Assembly: GCA_046336655.1 (NCBI GenBank)
Contig: JBKDGH010000176.1
Coordinates: forward strand, 1 to 23,519
Source: CANGTU01 sp046336655
Lineage (GTDB): Bacteria > Bacteroidota > Bacteroidia > Flavobacteriales_D > Sanyastnellaceae
Reading direction: 5' to 3'
Length of the DNA stretch: 23,519 nucleotides
This document shows, piece after piece, positions 1 through 7,391 of the stretch; positions within the stretch are counted from its first letter, which is position 1, and each line of letters opens with the position of its first letter. The translations under genes and the position numbers were made by a program. The notes beneath the pieces are model-generated. The model saw only the letters and a program-made list of their open reading frames with translations. It ran no database searches and had not been told where the DNA came from.

Positions 1-429
1 GCTCAATACACTGAGTACACCCAGATAACTGTAGACATTTCTAACTACACAGATGGCGGGCAGCACACCTTTGGTGTATCAGCCGTTCAGGATGGTGGTT
101 CAAACATTCTGTTTGATTCATTCAACCTCGTGGTGGATGGCAATTCATCTGTAGGATTTGATCAGCAGATCAACGGTGAGCGTGATTTCGCGCTGTATCC
201 GAATCCTGCTGACGCTCAGATCAACCTGCACTTCGGTCAGCGTCTCGACGGTGAAGCAACCGTTCGTATCCTCGATTCAAACGGTCGCGTGGTAAGTGAG
301 CAGCTTGTTGGCGGAATCCGCGGCAAACTCCTCAGCCTCGAGACCAGCTGGATGCCGGTTGGAATGTATGTAGTGGAAGTTGAAAATGGCGCTGAGCTCA
401 TTCGCGAGCGCATTTCAATCGTTCACTAA
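1..429 (+). CDS. T9SS type A sorting domain protein, C-terminal fragment
   Basis: The reading frame is open from the first base, so the start lies outside the window; 142 residues are visible. The last ~78 residues form a T9SS sorting domain: the FALYPNPA entry motif, a central strand pattern with RILDSNGRVV, a PVGMYVVEVE strand, and a short basic-hydrophobic end (RERISIVH). Such domains direct proteins across the outer membrane through the Por/type IX system and are then usually removed. The ~60 residues before it (ISNYTDGGQHTFGVSAVQDG) look like the end of a beta-rich extracellular module; the catalytic or binding part is not visible, so the function of the whole protein is unknown. A strong terminator follows 22 bases after the stop. 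The sorting-domain call is firm; nothing more specific is supported. Confidence 0.9.
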   Translation, partial: AQYTEYTQITVDISNYTDGGQHTFGVSAVQDGGSNILFDSFNLVVDGNSSVGFDQQINGERDFALYPNPADAQINLHFGQRLDGEATVRILDSNGRVVSEQLVGGIRGKLLSLETSWMPVGMYVVEVENGAELIRERISIVH

Positions 430-450
430 TTCATCCGAAATTATTATCTC

Positions 451-482
451 AAAACCCTGTCCGGATGCGGGCAGGGTTTTTT
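451..482 (+). terminator. Rho-independent terminator after the T9SS cargo gene
   Basis: Arm AAAACCCTGTCCG (451-463) pairs with CGGGCAGGGTTTT (468-480) around the loop GATG, with one G-T wobble, followed by further T residues. It separates the cargo gene from miaE 30 bases later. The A-rich 5' side means it could also work on the minus strand. Confidence 0.85.
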
Positions 483-511
483 ATTTCCGGGATATCACAG
501 ACCTTTGCGGC

Positions 512-1117
512 ATGGAACAGGTCAAACAGAAGGTGATGCTCGGATTGCGTTTGCCAACCGATCCCCGTTGGGTGAACGTTGCAGGGAAAAACATTGCAGA
601 GATACTCACTGATCATGCGTATTGCGAGCAGAAGGCCGCGAGCAATGCAATCAGCACCATTGTGCGCTTTCCCGAATACACCGATCTCGTGGAAGAAATG
701 ACGCGCATATCCATGGAAGAAATGGAGCACTTCGGCATGGTACATCAGGAGCTGCTGAAGCGCGGACTGAAGCTCGGACGCGAACGGAAAGATCCGTATG
801 TGAATGACCTGGCATCCTTTATCATTCAGGGCGGCAGCAAGGAACAGCAGTTCGTGGACCGGATGCTCTTTGCCGCGATGATTGAAGCGCGCAGTTGCGA
901 GCGATTCAGGATACTGTCCGAACAGATTCCCGATGAAGAACTGAGCGCGTTTTACCGGGATCTGATGGTCAGCGAAGCCTCGCACTACGCCACATTCATC
1001 GGCTTTGCACGCAAGTACGGAAAGAGCGTGGATGTCGATGCCCGCTGGCAGGAATTTCTTGATTTCGAAGGAAGTCTGATGGTCAAATACGGCAAACAGG
1101 AAACCATGCACGGATGA
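512..1117 (+). CDS. miaE: tRNA-(ms2)io6A hydroxylase, MiaE family
   Basis: 201 residues, the usual length for MiaE, a non-haem diiron enzyme that hydroxylates the isopentenyl side chain of (ms2)i6A at tRNA position 37, acting after MiaA and MiaB. The ferritin-like four-helix pattern and its iron ligands are visible: E39 (DHAYCEQKAA), E72-x0-H73 (MEEMEHF), E125 (MIEARSCERF) and E155-xx-H158 (SEASHY). The frame is open upstream to 380, but that stretch runs through the preceding gene and terminator, so the ATG at 512 is chosen; homology begins soon after it (MLGLRLPTDPRW). There is no Shine-Dalgarno sequence. A weak -7-like GACCTTTG at 500-507 would give an almost leaderless message (inference). 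The stop overlaps the next start as ATGA, implying translational coupling with the acetyltransferase. Confidence 0.9.
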   Translation: MEQVKQKVMLGLRLPTDPRWVNVAGKNIAEILTDHAYCEQKAASNAISTIVRFPEYTDLVEEMTRISMEEMEHFGMVHQELLKRGLKLGRERKDPYVNDLASFIIQGGSKEQQFVDRMLFAAMIEARSCERFRILSEQIPDEELSAFYRDLMVSEASHYATFIGFARKYGKSVDVDARWQEFLDFEGSLMVKYGKQETMHG

Positions 1118-1626
1118 GCAGAACAATCCGTCGAGCAGGAACCGCCGACATTCCGGTTATTCAGGAGCTCGCCTTTGCCATCTGGCATGAGGTGTATCCG
1201 TCCATCATTTCGGTGGAGCAGATCAATTTTATGCTGGGCATGATGTACAGCGCGGAGTCGCTTCATGAACAGATGATGCGGCAGCATGCACAGTTTCTTC
1301 TGCTCAGCGGGGATGAATCGACAATCGGATTTGCCTCATGGAGTATCATTCAACCCGGCGCTGCGCGTCTTCACAAGCTGTATGTATTGCCTGCATGCCA
1401 CGGAACCGGAGCTGGGGCGGCTTTGCTCAATGAAGTGGAAAGTGAGGCACGTGCGCAGCGATGTGCTTCGATTGAGCTCAACGTGAACAAATACAATCCT
1501 GCGCGTTTGTTCTATGAGAAAAAAGGGTTTAGCATAATGCGGGAAGAAGTCATTGATATCGGATCAGGATATGTGATGGATGACTATGTGATGCACAAGA
1601 CAATCAATTCTGCAGTTCTATCCTGA
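1114..1626 (+). CDS. GNAT family N-acetyltransferase
   Basis: 170 residues covering one GNAT fold, which transfers an acetyl group from acetyl-CoA to an amine. Visible landmarks are the N-terminal RRAGTADIPVIQELA strand-helix, the central strand IGFASWSII, motif A (LHKLYVLPACHGTGAGAALL, residues 86-105) carrying the HGTGAG pyrophosphate loop, and the motif B region ELNVNKYNPARLFYEKKGF (121-139), typical of the RimI/PhnO-like branch. The usual Q/R before the glycine loop is His96. The substrate cannot be predicted. The start overlaps the miaE stop by four bases (ATGA), so the two are probably cotranslated; whether this reflects a shared role in tRNA or ribosome modification is speculation. The 3' end overlaps the convergent histidine kinase gene by 23 bases, with no terminator between them. 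Confidence 0.87.
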   Translation: MSRTIRRAGTADIPVIQELAFAIWHEVYPSIISVEQINFMLGMMYSAESLHEQMMRQHAQFLLLSGDESTIGFASWSIIQPGAARLHKLYVLPACHGTGAGAALLNEVESEARAQRCASIELNVNKYNPARLFYEKKGFSIMREEVIDIGSGYVMDDYVMHKTINSAVLS

Positions 1627-3100
1627 ATGCAGTACCCTTACCGGGCTCACTTGCCTTGACGAAAATGCGGCCATGGTGATACTCCCGAATGATCCTTCGG
1701 ACGAGTGAAAGTCCAAGCCCCCATCCCCGTTTCTTCGTGGTATATCCCGGCTCGAACACCGTCTTCCATAAACTGCGGGGAATTCCTTTCCCTGTGTCTT
1801 CCACTTCCACCACGGCATTTCCCGATTCCGAAAACACACGTACTGTGAGCGTTCCTTCACCTTCCATCGCATCCACCGCATTCTTCACAAGGTTTTCGAT
1901 CACCCAGCCAAACAGAGGCACATTCAATGAGGCATTCACAGGCTCCGCAGGTGGCACAATCACGCAGGAAACGCGGGATGAGATACGCACTCTGAGGTAG
2001 TCCATGATTTCATTTACCACTTCATGCACATTGAGCCGTGACAAGTCGCTGGACGATCCGATCTTTGAAAAGCGGTCGGTAATGGTGCGCAAACGGTCCA
2101 CATCCTTATTCAATTCTGTGATAATGGACGGATCGACACCCTGAGCCTCAAGCAAGCTCGTCCACGCCATCAGCGAAGACAACGGAGTGCCCAGCTGATG
2201 TGCGGTTTCCTTGGCCATTCCGACCCACACCTGATTCTGCTCTGCCTTTCTGAACGTAGAAAAAATCAGATAACTCACCAGTAGAAATACGCCGACCAGA
2301 ATGAGCTGGAACATGGGGAACAGCTGAAGTTGCCGTAGAATTTCCGAGTCCTCATAAAAAATAAATTCTCTGCCCTGGCCCGGCAATGTGATTTCTATCG
2401 GCGTGTTTTGTTTCGCCATCAGCTCCAGTCTGTCGCGAATCTGAAGTGAATCCTGTGGATTAATTCCGGCGATGTTTCCGACACTGATCACCTTGCGCTT
2501 TGTGCTATCCGTAACGATCACCGGAACGGCGGCAGAGTTGATCACCGTTTCTGAAATGAACGAATTGATCAGGTCGTCCATCGTCTCCTGCAGTTCCATG
2601 AACACGTAGGAGTCATTGTAATAGACCTTCAGGCCGACATCCGGAAAGCGGATTGGCTCGTACTTCCCGCGCATCACCGTGTACAGCGAATCAATGAACT
2701 GCTCATCCTTACTGCGCTTGTCATCCAGGTTAGCCGTGTAAAGGAGTTTATTCTCATCATTGTATATGAGAATGGGGATGGTGCTGTTGCCCCAGATATA
2801 ATCGGTTACAAAAGTCAGATCACTCTGATCAGACGGATCCGAAATGATTTGATATGCTTTTGCTAAAAGATCGGCCTTTTTCCGCTCTTCTGAGCGAAGC
2901 TGATTGAACAGATCCTCCGTAAAATTCACCAGTTCGGCTCGCCGCTGGATGGCCTCACTCCAAAGCTGCACCTTTTCCCGTTCCTGATCACGGATACGGT
3001 CAGCGATGTGATTGGAATACCACAGAGTGATGCCCACAATCACCAGTGCGACGGCAAACAGGACCAGTTTCCAGCGTTGCTTATTGGAATATAAATTCAC
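1604..3100 (-). CDS. Membrane sensor histidine kinase
   Basis: 498 residues. A first membrane helix (~12-30), a roughly 230-residue extracytoplasmic sensor region with an early coiled-coil-like part (~35-85), and a second helix (~260-282) precede the kinase core. The core shows the H-box AKETAHQLGTPLSS with phosphoacceptor His301, the N-box ENLVKNAVDAM (402-412), the G1 box EDTGKGI (434-440), the F-box region FEPGYTTKKRG and the G2 box GWGLGLSL. It should autophosphorylate and pass phosphate to a response regulator, but none is encoded in this window, so it is an orphan here. The layout, with no HAMP and the phrase KAEQNQVWVGMAKETAHQLGTP, matches a kinase family I remember as common in Bacteroidota. 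The start is GTG at 3100, the only plausible initiator before the first membrane helix. The gene is divergent from the universal stress protein. Confidence 0.9.
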   Translation of the reverse strand: MNLYSNKQRWKLVLFAVALVIVGITLWYSNHIADRIRDQEREKVQLWSEAIQRRAELVNFTEDLFNQLRSEERKKADLLAKAYQIISDPSDQSDLTFVTDYIWGNSTIPILIYNDENKLLYTANLDDKRSKDEQFIDSLYTVMRGKYEPIRFPDVGLKVYYNDSYVFMELQETMDDLINSFISETVINSAAVPVIVTDSTKRKVISVGNIAGINPQDSLQIRDRLELMAKQNTPIEITLPGQGREFIFYEDSEILRQLQLFPMFQLILVGVFLLVSYLIFSTFRKAEQNQVWVGMAKETAHQLGTPLSSLMAWTSLLEAQGVDPSIITELNKDVDRLRTITDRFSKIGSSSDLSRLNVHEVVNEIMDYLRVRISSRVSCVIVPPAEPVNASLNVPLFGWVIENLVKNAVDAMEGEGTLTVRVFSESGNAVVEVEDTGKGIPRSLWKTVFEPGYTTKKRGWGLGLSLVRRIIREYHHGRIFVKASEPGKGTAFRIELQN

Positions 3101-3121
3101 TCCGACGAAGATAGTGTTGCC

Positions 3122-3142
3122 GGCAGCTTTCCGAAAGCTGCC
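3122..3142. promoter_or_regulatory. Perfect 21-bp palindrome between divergent genes
   Basis: Arms GGCAGCTTTC and GAAAGCTGCC flank a single central base (3132). It lies 21 bases upstream of the kinase GTG and 102 bases upstream of the Usp ATG. A weak kinase -7 element (minus strand TATCTTCG, 3106-3113) would place the -33 region inside the palindrome, as expected of an operator. There is no T-run beside it on either strand, so it is unlikely to be a simple terminator. The regulator is unknown. Confidence 0.5.
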
Positions 3143-3244
3143 AAACAGAGGGACGGCATCCCTGACCCGTGCACAATGAACATCTGCCCCGGCTCATGGA
3201 AATTCAACAATCCCTTCCTATTATTGGACACCGAAAACAAAACC

Positions 3245-4072
3245 ATGGGAAAAATTATCGTTGCCACTGACTTCACCTCAGTTTCCAATATTGCAGTGCG
3301 TTATGCCTGCGGAGTGGGCTCATCCACCAAGAGCGAAGTGTACCTCCTTCACATTGTCAAGAATAAAAATGAGGTGGATTCCGCAAATGAGAAGATGGCC
3401 GCTCAGGCAAGCTTTCATTCAGTTGAAACAGGCTATCCGGTAAAGTACATTGCCCGTGTGGGAAATATTTTCGATGACATTCCCAATGTCGCGGAAGAAG
3501 AAAAAGCGGAATTGATTGTGATGGGAACGCATGGCCTGCAGGGCATGCAATTCATTGTGGGCAGCAATGCCCTTCGCATTGTGACCGAAAGCAAGGTTCC
3601 GGTGGTCATCGTGCAGGATCAGACCACACAGAGCGCGAAGGTGTCCCGACTGCTCCTGCCCATTGACCTGCACCAGGAAACCAAGCAGAAACTGCGGATT
3701 GCCGGCGAGGTCTCACGCCGCTATCAGGCGGAGGTGCATCTGATTTCTCCGAAAGAAACGGATGAGTTTCTTCACAACCGCCTCGCCCGCAACATCAGTT
3801 ATTCCGAGGGATTTCTGGAGGAGCAGGGTATTGCTTACAAAACAGTGGTCACCCAATCCGGATCGTCAGGCTTTGTCAAAGATCTCCTGAAGTATGCCGA
3901 GGAAAATGCCATAGACATGATCTGCATCCTCAACACTGCAGAGGAAAGACTCGTGCACGCCTTCGGAGTAGACAGCGAGCAGAAAATCATCACGAACGAG
4001 GCGGGAATTCCGGTGATGATCCTCAACCCGTCGGTGACTTACAAGGATTCGACCTCCATTTTCGCCCAGTAG
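3245..4072 (+). CDS. Tandem universal stress protein (UspA family)
   Basis: 275 residues with two Usp folds in series, the common architecture of cytoplasmic Bacteroidota stress proteins. The first half starts with KIIVATDFTSVSNIAVRYA and contains the nucleotide-binding loop MGTHGLQGMQFIVGSNAL, followed by the closing strand VPVVIVQDQT. The second half (from ~140, RLLLPIDLHQETKQKL) ends with GIPVMILNP but has NTAEERLVHAFGVDSEQ where the glycine loop should be, so it probably does not bind ATP. The ATG at 3245 is chosen because homology begins there (MGKIIVATDF); an upstream in-frame ATG at 3176 would add 23 residues unlike the family. A weak -7-like TATTATTG lies at 3219-3226. It is divergent from the histidine kinase and may share a regulatory region with it. 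The exact role (redox, hypoxia or energy stress) is not visible. Confidence 0.9.
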   Translation: MGKIIVATDFTSVSNIAVRYACGVGSSTKSEVYLLHIVKNKNEVDSANEKMAAQASFHSVETGYPVKYIARVGNIFDDIPNVAEEEKAELIVMGTHGLQGMQFIVGSNALRIVTESKVPVVIVQDQTTQSAKVSRLLLPIDLHQETKQKLRIAGEVSRRYQAEVHLISPKETDEFLHNRLARNISYSEGFLEEQGIAYKTVVTQSGSSGFVKDLLKYAEENAIDMICILNTAEERLVHAFGVDSEQKIITNEAGIPVMILNPSVTYKDSTSIFAQ

Positions 4073-4134
4073 TTCCCGGGTTTTTTTAGCACGGGTAAAC
4101 AAGACGGTGCAATCCGGGGTTAACTTCAACCGAC

Positions 4135-5235
4135 ATGCAAGGCTTCCAGTTTCACCGATTCGTTCCCGAAGCAGATAGGCGCACTCCTTTTGAGCGCCTT
4201 CTGCCCGTATTTCTGGAACTCATCCAGTACACCAGTGGCGATGCCGATGAGGCCCTGAACTGGATGGAAGAAATCAATGTGCAAACTCCATTATTCAGCG
4301 AAAGCTACACCCGCGAGGATTTTGAGCAGGAGCTCAAGCGCCGCAATTACCTCCGTGAAGTATATAAGAACGGGCAAAAAGGAAACGGGCTGACCGGCAA
4401 GACTGAGCAGGCGATGCGGCAGCGCGCGCTCGAACAACTGTTCGGTAAAATGAAAAAAACTTCGCGCGGGCAGCATCGCACTAACCACTCCGGCGGTGGT
4501 GATGAAGCCACTGAAAACCGCAGACCGTTCGTGTTCGGCGACAAGCCGGAGCAAATCCTGATGAGTGAATCATTGCGCAACGCCCAGATCAACCATGGCA
4601 TCGGCGATTTCCAGCTGACAGAAGCCGATCTTGAAATCGTAGAAACCGAGCATCAGTCACAAGCCTCAACGGTGCTCATGATTGACCTCTCACACTCCAT
4701 GATTCTTTACGGAGAGGACCGCATCACGCCCGCGAAGAAGGTGGCCATGGCGCTCTCGGAATTCATCATGCGCAAATATCCGAAGGACACACTTGACATT
4801 GTGGTCTTCGGCGATGACGCATGGCCCGTCCACGTGAAAGATCTTCCCTATCTGCAGGTCGGACCATACCACACAAATACTGTAGCCGGGCTGGAGCTTG
4901 CGATGGACATCCTGCGCCGAAGAAAATCGTCGAATAAACAGATCTTTATGATCACCGATGGCAAGCCGTCTTGCGTGAAGGAAAACGGACAGTATTACAA
5001 GAACTCCTGGGGGCTCGATCCTTACATCGTGGGAAAATGCCTGAACCTCGCGAGGCATTGCAGGAAGAGCGGCATTCTGATCACCACGTTCATGCTGACT
5101 GATGACCCGTATCTGCAGCAATTCGTCACGGATTTTACCGAGGCCAATAAGGGAAAGGCGCTGTTCACCGGACTCACCGGACTGGGCGATTCCATTCTGC
5201 ATGACTACGAAAAAAACCGACGCAAGCGCATGTGA
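4135..5235 (+). CDS. VWA domain protein, chelatase-subunit-like
   Basis: 366 residues. The N-terminal part (~1-140) is predicted helical and charged, with a basic, Gly/His-rich hinge near 105-125. A von Willebrand factor A domain follows (~175-350). Its metal-dependent adhesion site is intact: DLSHS at 184-188 (DxSxS), a threonine in the HTNT segment near 247-249, and ITDGKP with D275. Such VWA proteins partner MoxR/ChlI-like AAA+ ATPases, as ChlD partners ChlI in Mg-chelatase. The AAA+ gene follows after 20 bases, so the two are almost certainly one operon and one complex. The conserved tail reads TTFMLTDDPYLQQFV. No signal peptide or membrane segment is seen, so a cytoplasmic location is expected. 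From memory, the mycobacterial Rv0958/Rv0959 pair is related; its substrate is also unknown. No tetrapyrrole-pathway gene is nearby. Confidence 0.85.
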   Translation: MQGFQFHRFVPEADRRTPFERLLPVFLELIQYTSGDADEALNWMEEINVQTPLFSESYTREDFEQELKRRNYLREVYKNGQKGNGLTGKTEQAMRQRALEQLFGKMKKTSRGQHRTNHSGGGDEATENRRPFVFGDKPEQILMSESLRNAQINHGIGDFQLTEADLEIVETEHQSQASTVLMIDLSHSMILYGEDRITPAKKVAMALSEFIMRKYPKDTLDIVVFGDDAWPVHVKDLPYLQVGPYHTNTVAGLELAMDILRRRKSSNKQIFMITDGKPSCVKENGQYYKNSWGLDPYIVGKCLNLARHCRKSGILITTFMLTDDPYLQQFVTDFTEANKGKALFTGLTGLGDSILHDYEKNRRKRM

Positions 5236-5255
5236 GTGCGCTGCTCCTCTCATAA

Positions 5256-6731
5256 ATGAACAAGAAACCAGACATACACACCCTCGGCCAATTGCGCCAG
5301 TCGGGATATTTACCGAAACCTGTCCGTGATGAATTGCGCGACAACCTGATTCATGCACTCACACGCCGGGTGGATGTGTTTCCGGGAATCATCGGCTATT
5401 CCGAAACGGTAATACCGGATATCCAGCGGGCCATACTCAGCGGGCACAGCATCAATCTGCTCGGTTTGCGCGGACAGGCGAAAACACGCATTGCGCGGGG
5501 CATGACGCGACTGCTGGACGAGTGGATTCCGGTTGTGAGCGGCAGCGAAATCAACGATGACCCGCTGGCTCCCGTGAGTCGCTATGCGCATGATCTCATT
5601 GCGTTGCACGGCGATGATACTCCTGTAGGCTGGCTTCATCGCGATGACCGCTATGTGGAGAAGCTTGCCACACCGGATGTGACGGTAGCCGATCTCATTG
5701 GTGATGTGGATCCAATCAAGGCAGCCAACCAGAAGCTCTCATATAACGACGAGCGGGTCATTCACTTTGGACTGGTTCCCCGCAGCAACCGGTGCATTTT
5801 CGTGATCAACGAACTGCCCGATTTGCAGGCGCGCATTCAGGTGGCGCTGTTCAATATCCTGCAGGAAGGAGACATTCAGATCCGCGGATTTCAGTTGCGT
5901 CTGAACCTCGACATTCAGTTTGTCTTCACTGCAAATCCAGAAGACTACACCAATCGCGGGTCCATAATTACGCCGCTCAAAGACCGCATCCAGAGTCAGA
6001 TTCTGACACACTATCCGGCAACGATTGAACTCTCGAAAGAAATCACTCAGCAGGAAGCGCGAATCCGTCCTTCACAACGCGAGCGCGTGAAAGTGCCTGA
6101 ACTTCTCAGCGATTTGGTGGAGCAAATCGCTTTTGAAGCGCGGGAGTCGGAATATGTGGATCAGAAGAGCGGAGTATCCGCGCGCCTTACCATCAGTGCG
6201 TATGAAAACCTCGTGGCCTCTGCAGAGCGCAGGGCATTGCTCAACGAAGAAGCCACAACCACTGCGCGACTCTCCGACCTTTTAGCGATTGTTCCCGCAG
6301 TTACCGGAAAAGTAGAACTCGTGTACGAAGGGGAGCAGGAAGGTCCTCAGTTTGTAGCGATTCGTCTTTTAGGTGCCGCCATCCGGCGCGTGTTCCCGCA
6401 GCTCTTTCCGAATCCGGAGACTTACTCGCGCAAAAAGACTGAGAGTCCGTACAATGCCATTATTCAGTGGTTTTCGGACAATGATCTGGAGCTCCTTCGC
6501 GACAGCACTGCAAAAGAATATGCGGCTGAACTCTACCGTGTGCCCACTCTGGCGGATCTCGCGAAGAAATATGCGCCCGGCATGGAAGAGCGCGAGCGGC
6601 TTGTGATGATGGAGTTCATTTTGCACGGACTCGCGGAGTATAGCCTCATCGGCAAGAGCATTCTGGATTCATCCATTGCTTTTGGCGATGTGATGGGACA
6701 GATTTTCGCTCCGGATGATGACGACAAATAA
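5256..6731 (+). CDS. AAA+ ATPase, ChlI/MoxR-like (annotated in relatives as magnesium chelatase)
   Basis: 491 residues. The AAA+ module occupies ~40-260: Walker A GLRGQAKT (70-77), Walker B region CIFVINELPDL (180-190) with Asn185-Glu186 instead of Asp-Glu, sensor 1 in FVFTANPEDYTNRG (Asn227), and a TPLKDRI arginine-finger segment (Arg244). The insertion QEGDIQIRGFQLRL after Walker B is the helix-2/pre-sensor hairpin typical of the ChlI/MoxR group. A helical lid and a C-terminal extension follow to 491. It should hydrolyse ATP and remodel or load a target together with the VWA protein encoded just upstream. The VWA-then-AAA order and tight spacing support one complex. True Mg-chelatase is unlikely: no ChlH or bacteriochlorophyll gene is present here, and the INELPDL box marks a separate subfamily as I recall it. 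The gene ends six bases from the convergent HD gene. Confidence 0.85.
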   Translation: MNKKPDIHTLGQLRQSGYLPKPVRDELRDNLIHALTRRVDVFPGIIGYSETVIPDIQRAILSGHSINLLGLRGQAKTRIARGMTRLLDEWIPVVSGSEINDDPLAPVSRYAHDLIALHGDDTPVGWLHRDDRYVEKLATPDVTVADLIGDVDPIKAANQKLSYNDERVIHFGLVPRSNRCIFVINELPDLQARIQVALFNILQEGDIQIRGFQLRLNLDIQFVFTANPEDYTNRGSIITPLKDRIQSQILTHYPATIELSKEITQQEARIRPSQRERVKVPELLSDLVEQIAFEARESEYVDQKSGVSARLTISAYENLVASAERRALLNEEATTTARLSDLLAIVPAVTGKVELVYEGEQEGPQFVAIRLLGAAIRRVFPQLFPNPETYSRKKTESPYNAIIQWFSDNDLELLRDSTAKEYAAELYRVPTLADLAKKYAPGMEERERLVMMEFILHGLAEYSLIGKSILDSSIAFGDVMGQIFAPDDDDK

Positions 6732-6737
6732 GAATCG

Positions 6738-7391
6738 TCAACGCTCTCCATTCCACTCCGCATAGAACTGGTCGAGAAAGTGCGTCATAAACCCATGGCG
6801 TGACGTTGCGATTTCCCTTGCTGTTTCCGTATTCATCCGGTCTTTCAGCAGCAAGAGCTTTTCATAGAAATGATTGATGGTTGGAGCCGTGCTGTTCTTG
6901 TACTGCTCTTTGGACATGTGGAGATCAGGAGCCACGGCCGGATCATACAATGCCCTGCCGCGAAAGCCGCCATAGTTGAATGTGCGCGCGATGCCAATGG
7001 CACCGATGGCATCGAGCCGGTCAGCGTCCTGCACTACATAAAGTTCGGGAGAAGACCAGGCTGCCCTTTCATTTCCCCCTTTGAATGAGATGTGTTTGAT
7101 GATCTGAACCACATGGTCCTTCACAGATGAAGTCACTTCTTCGCTGTCGAGAAATTCTCCGGCTACCCGCGGCCCAATCTCTTCATCCCCGTTGTGAAAC
7201 TTGGAATCAGCAATGTCATGAAGCAATGCCGCGAGTTCCACTACCAGCTTGTCGACCGGCTCTGATTGTGCAATCAGCCTTGCATTTTTCCAGACCCGAT
7301 CCGTGTGAAACCAGTCGTGTCCGCCCTCCGCGTTCGCGAGGTGCAGTTTTACAAATGCTGCGGTACGCAGGATGAGTGCATCGGCATTCAT
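6738..7391 (-). CDS. HD-domain phosphohydrolase
   Basis: 217 residues forming one HD domain, a metal-dependent phosphohydrolase fold. Probable ligands are His29 (GHDWFHTDRVW), His58-Asp59 (AALLHDIADSKF) and Asp124 (VVQDADRLDAIGAIGIAR). The DADRLDAIGAIGIAR phrase and ~215-residue length match the YedJ-like group of small cytoplasmic HD proteins, for which nucleotide or phosphoester substrates have been suggested; the true substrate is unknown. The ATG at 7391 is preferred because it overlaps the DUF2480 stop as ATGA and homology starts at about that point; the frame stays open 13 codons further upstream, inside the previous gene. The gene converges on the AAA+ gene with only six bases between stops, leaving no room for a terminator. 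Confidence 0.88.
   Translation of the reverse strand: MNADALILRTAAFVKLHLANAEGGHDWFHTDRVWKNARLIAQSEPVDKLVVELAALLHDIADSKFHNGDEEIGPRVAGEFLDSEEVTSSVKDHVVQIIKHISFKGGNERAAWSSPELYVVQDADRLDAIGAIGIARTFNYGGFRGRALYDPAVAPDLHMSKEQYKNSTAPTINHFYEKLLLLKDRMNTETAREIATSRHGFMTHFLDQFYAEWNGER

Noticed and set aside
449..1126. 225-codon open frame on the minus strand opposite miaE
   Set aside because: Antisense to a complete MiaE with all iron ligands; it starts and ends without any supporting signal.
4073..4090. Terminator after the universal stress protein gene (T-run at about 4080-4087)
   Set aside because: The T-run is real, but the only pairing before it is the self-palindromic CCCGGG, which cannot form a proper stem.
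4690..5358. 222-codon open frame on the minus strand opposite the VWA gene
   Set aside because: It overlaps the conserved VWA metal site coding region and the start of the AAA+ gene; no family resemblance.
5256..6731. True magnesium chelatase subunit I
   Set aside because: No ChlH-type or tetrapyrrole gene is nearby, the Walker B box differs, and the C-terminal half is longer than in ChlI. Kept only as ChlI/MoxR-like.
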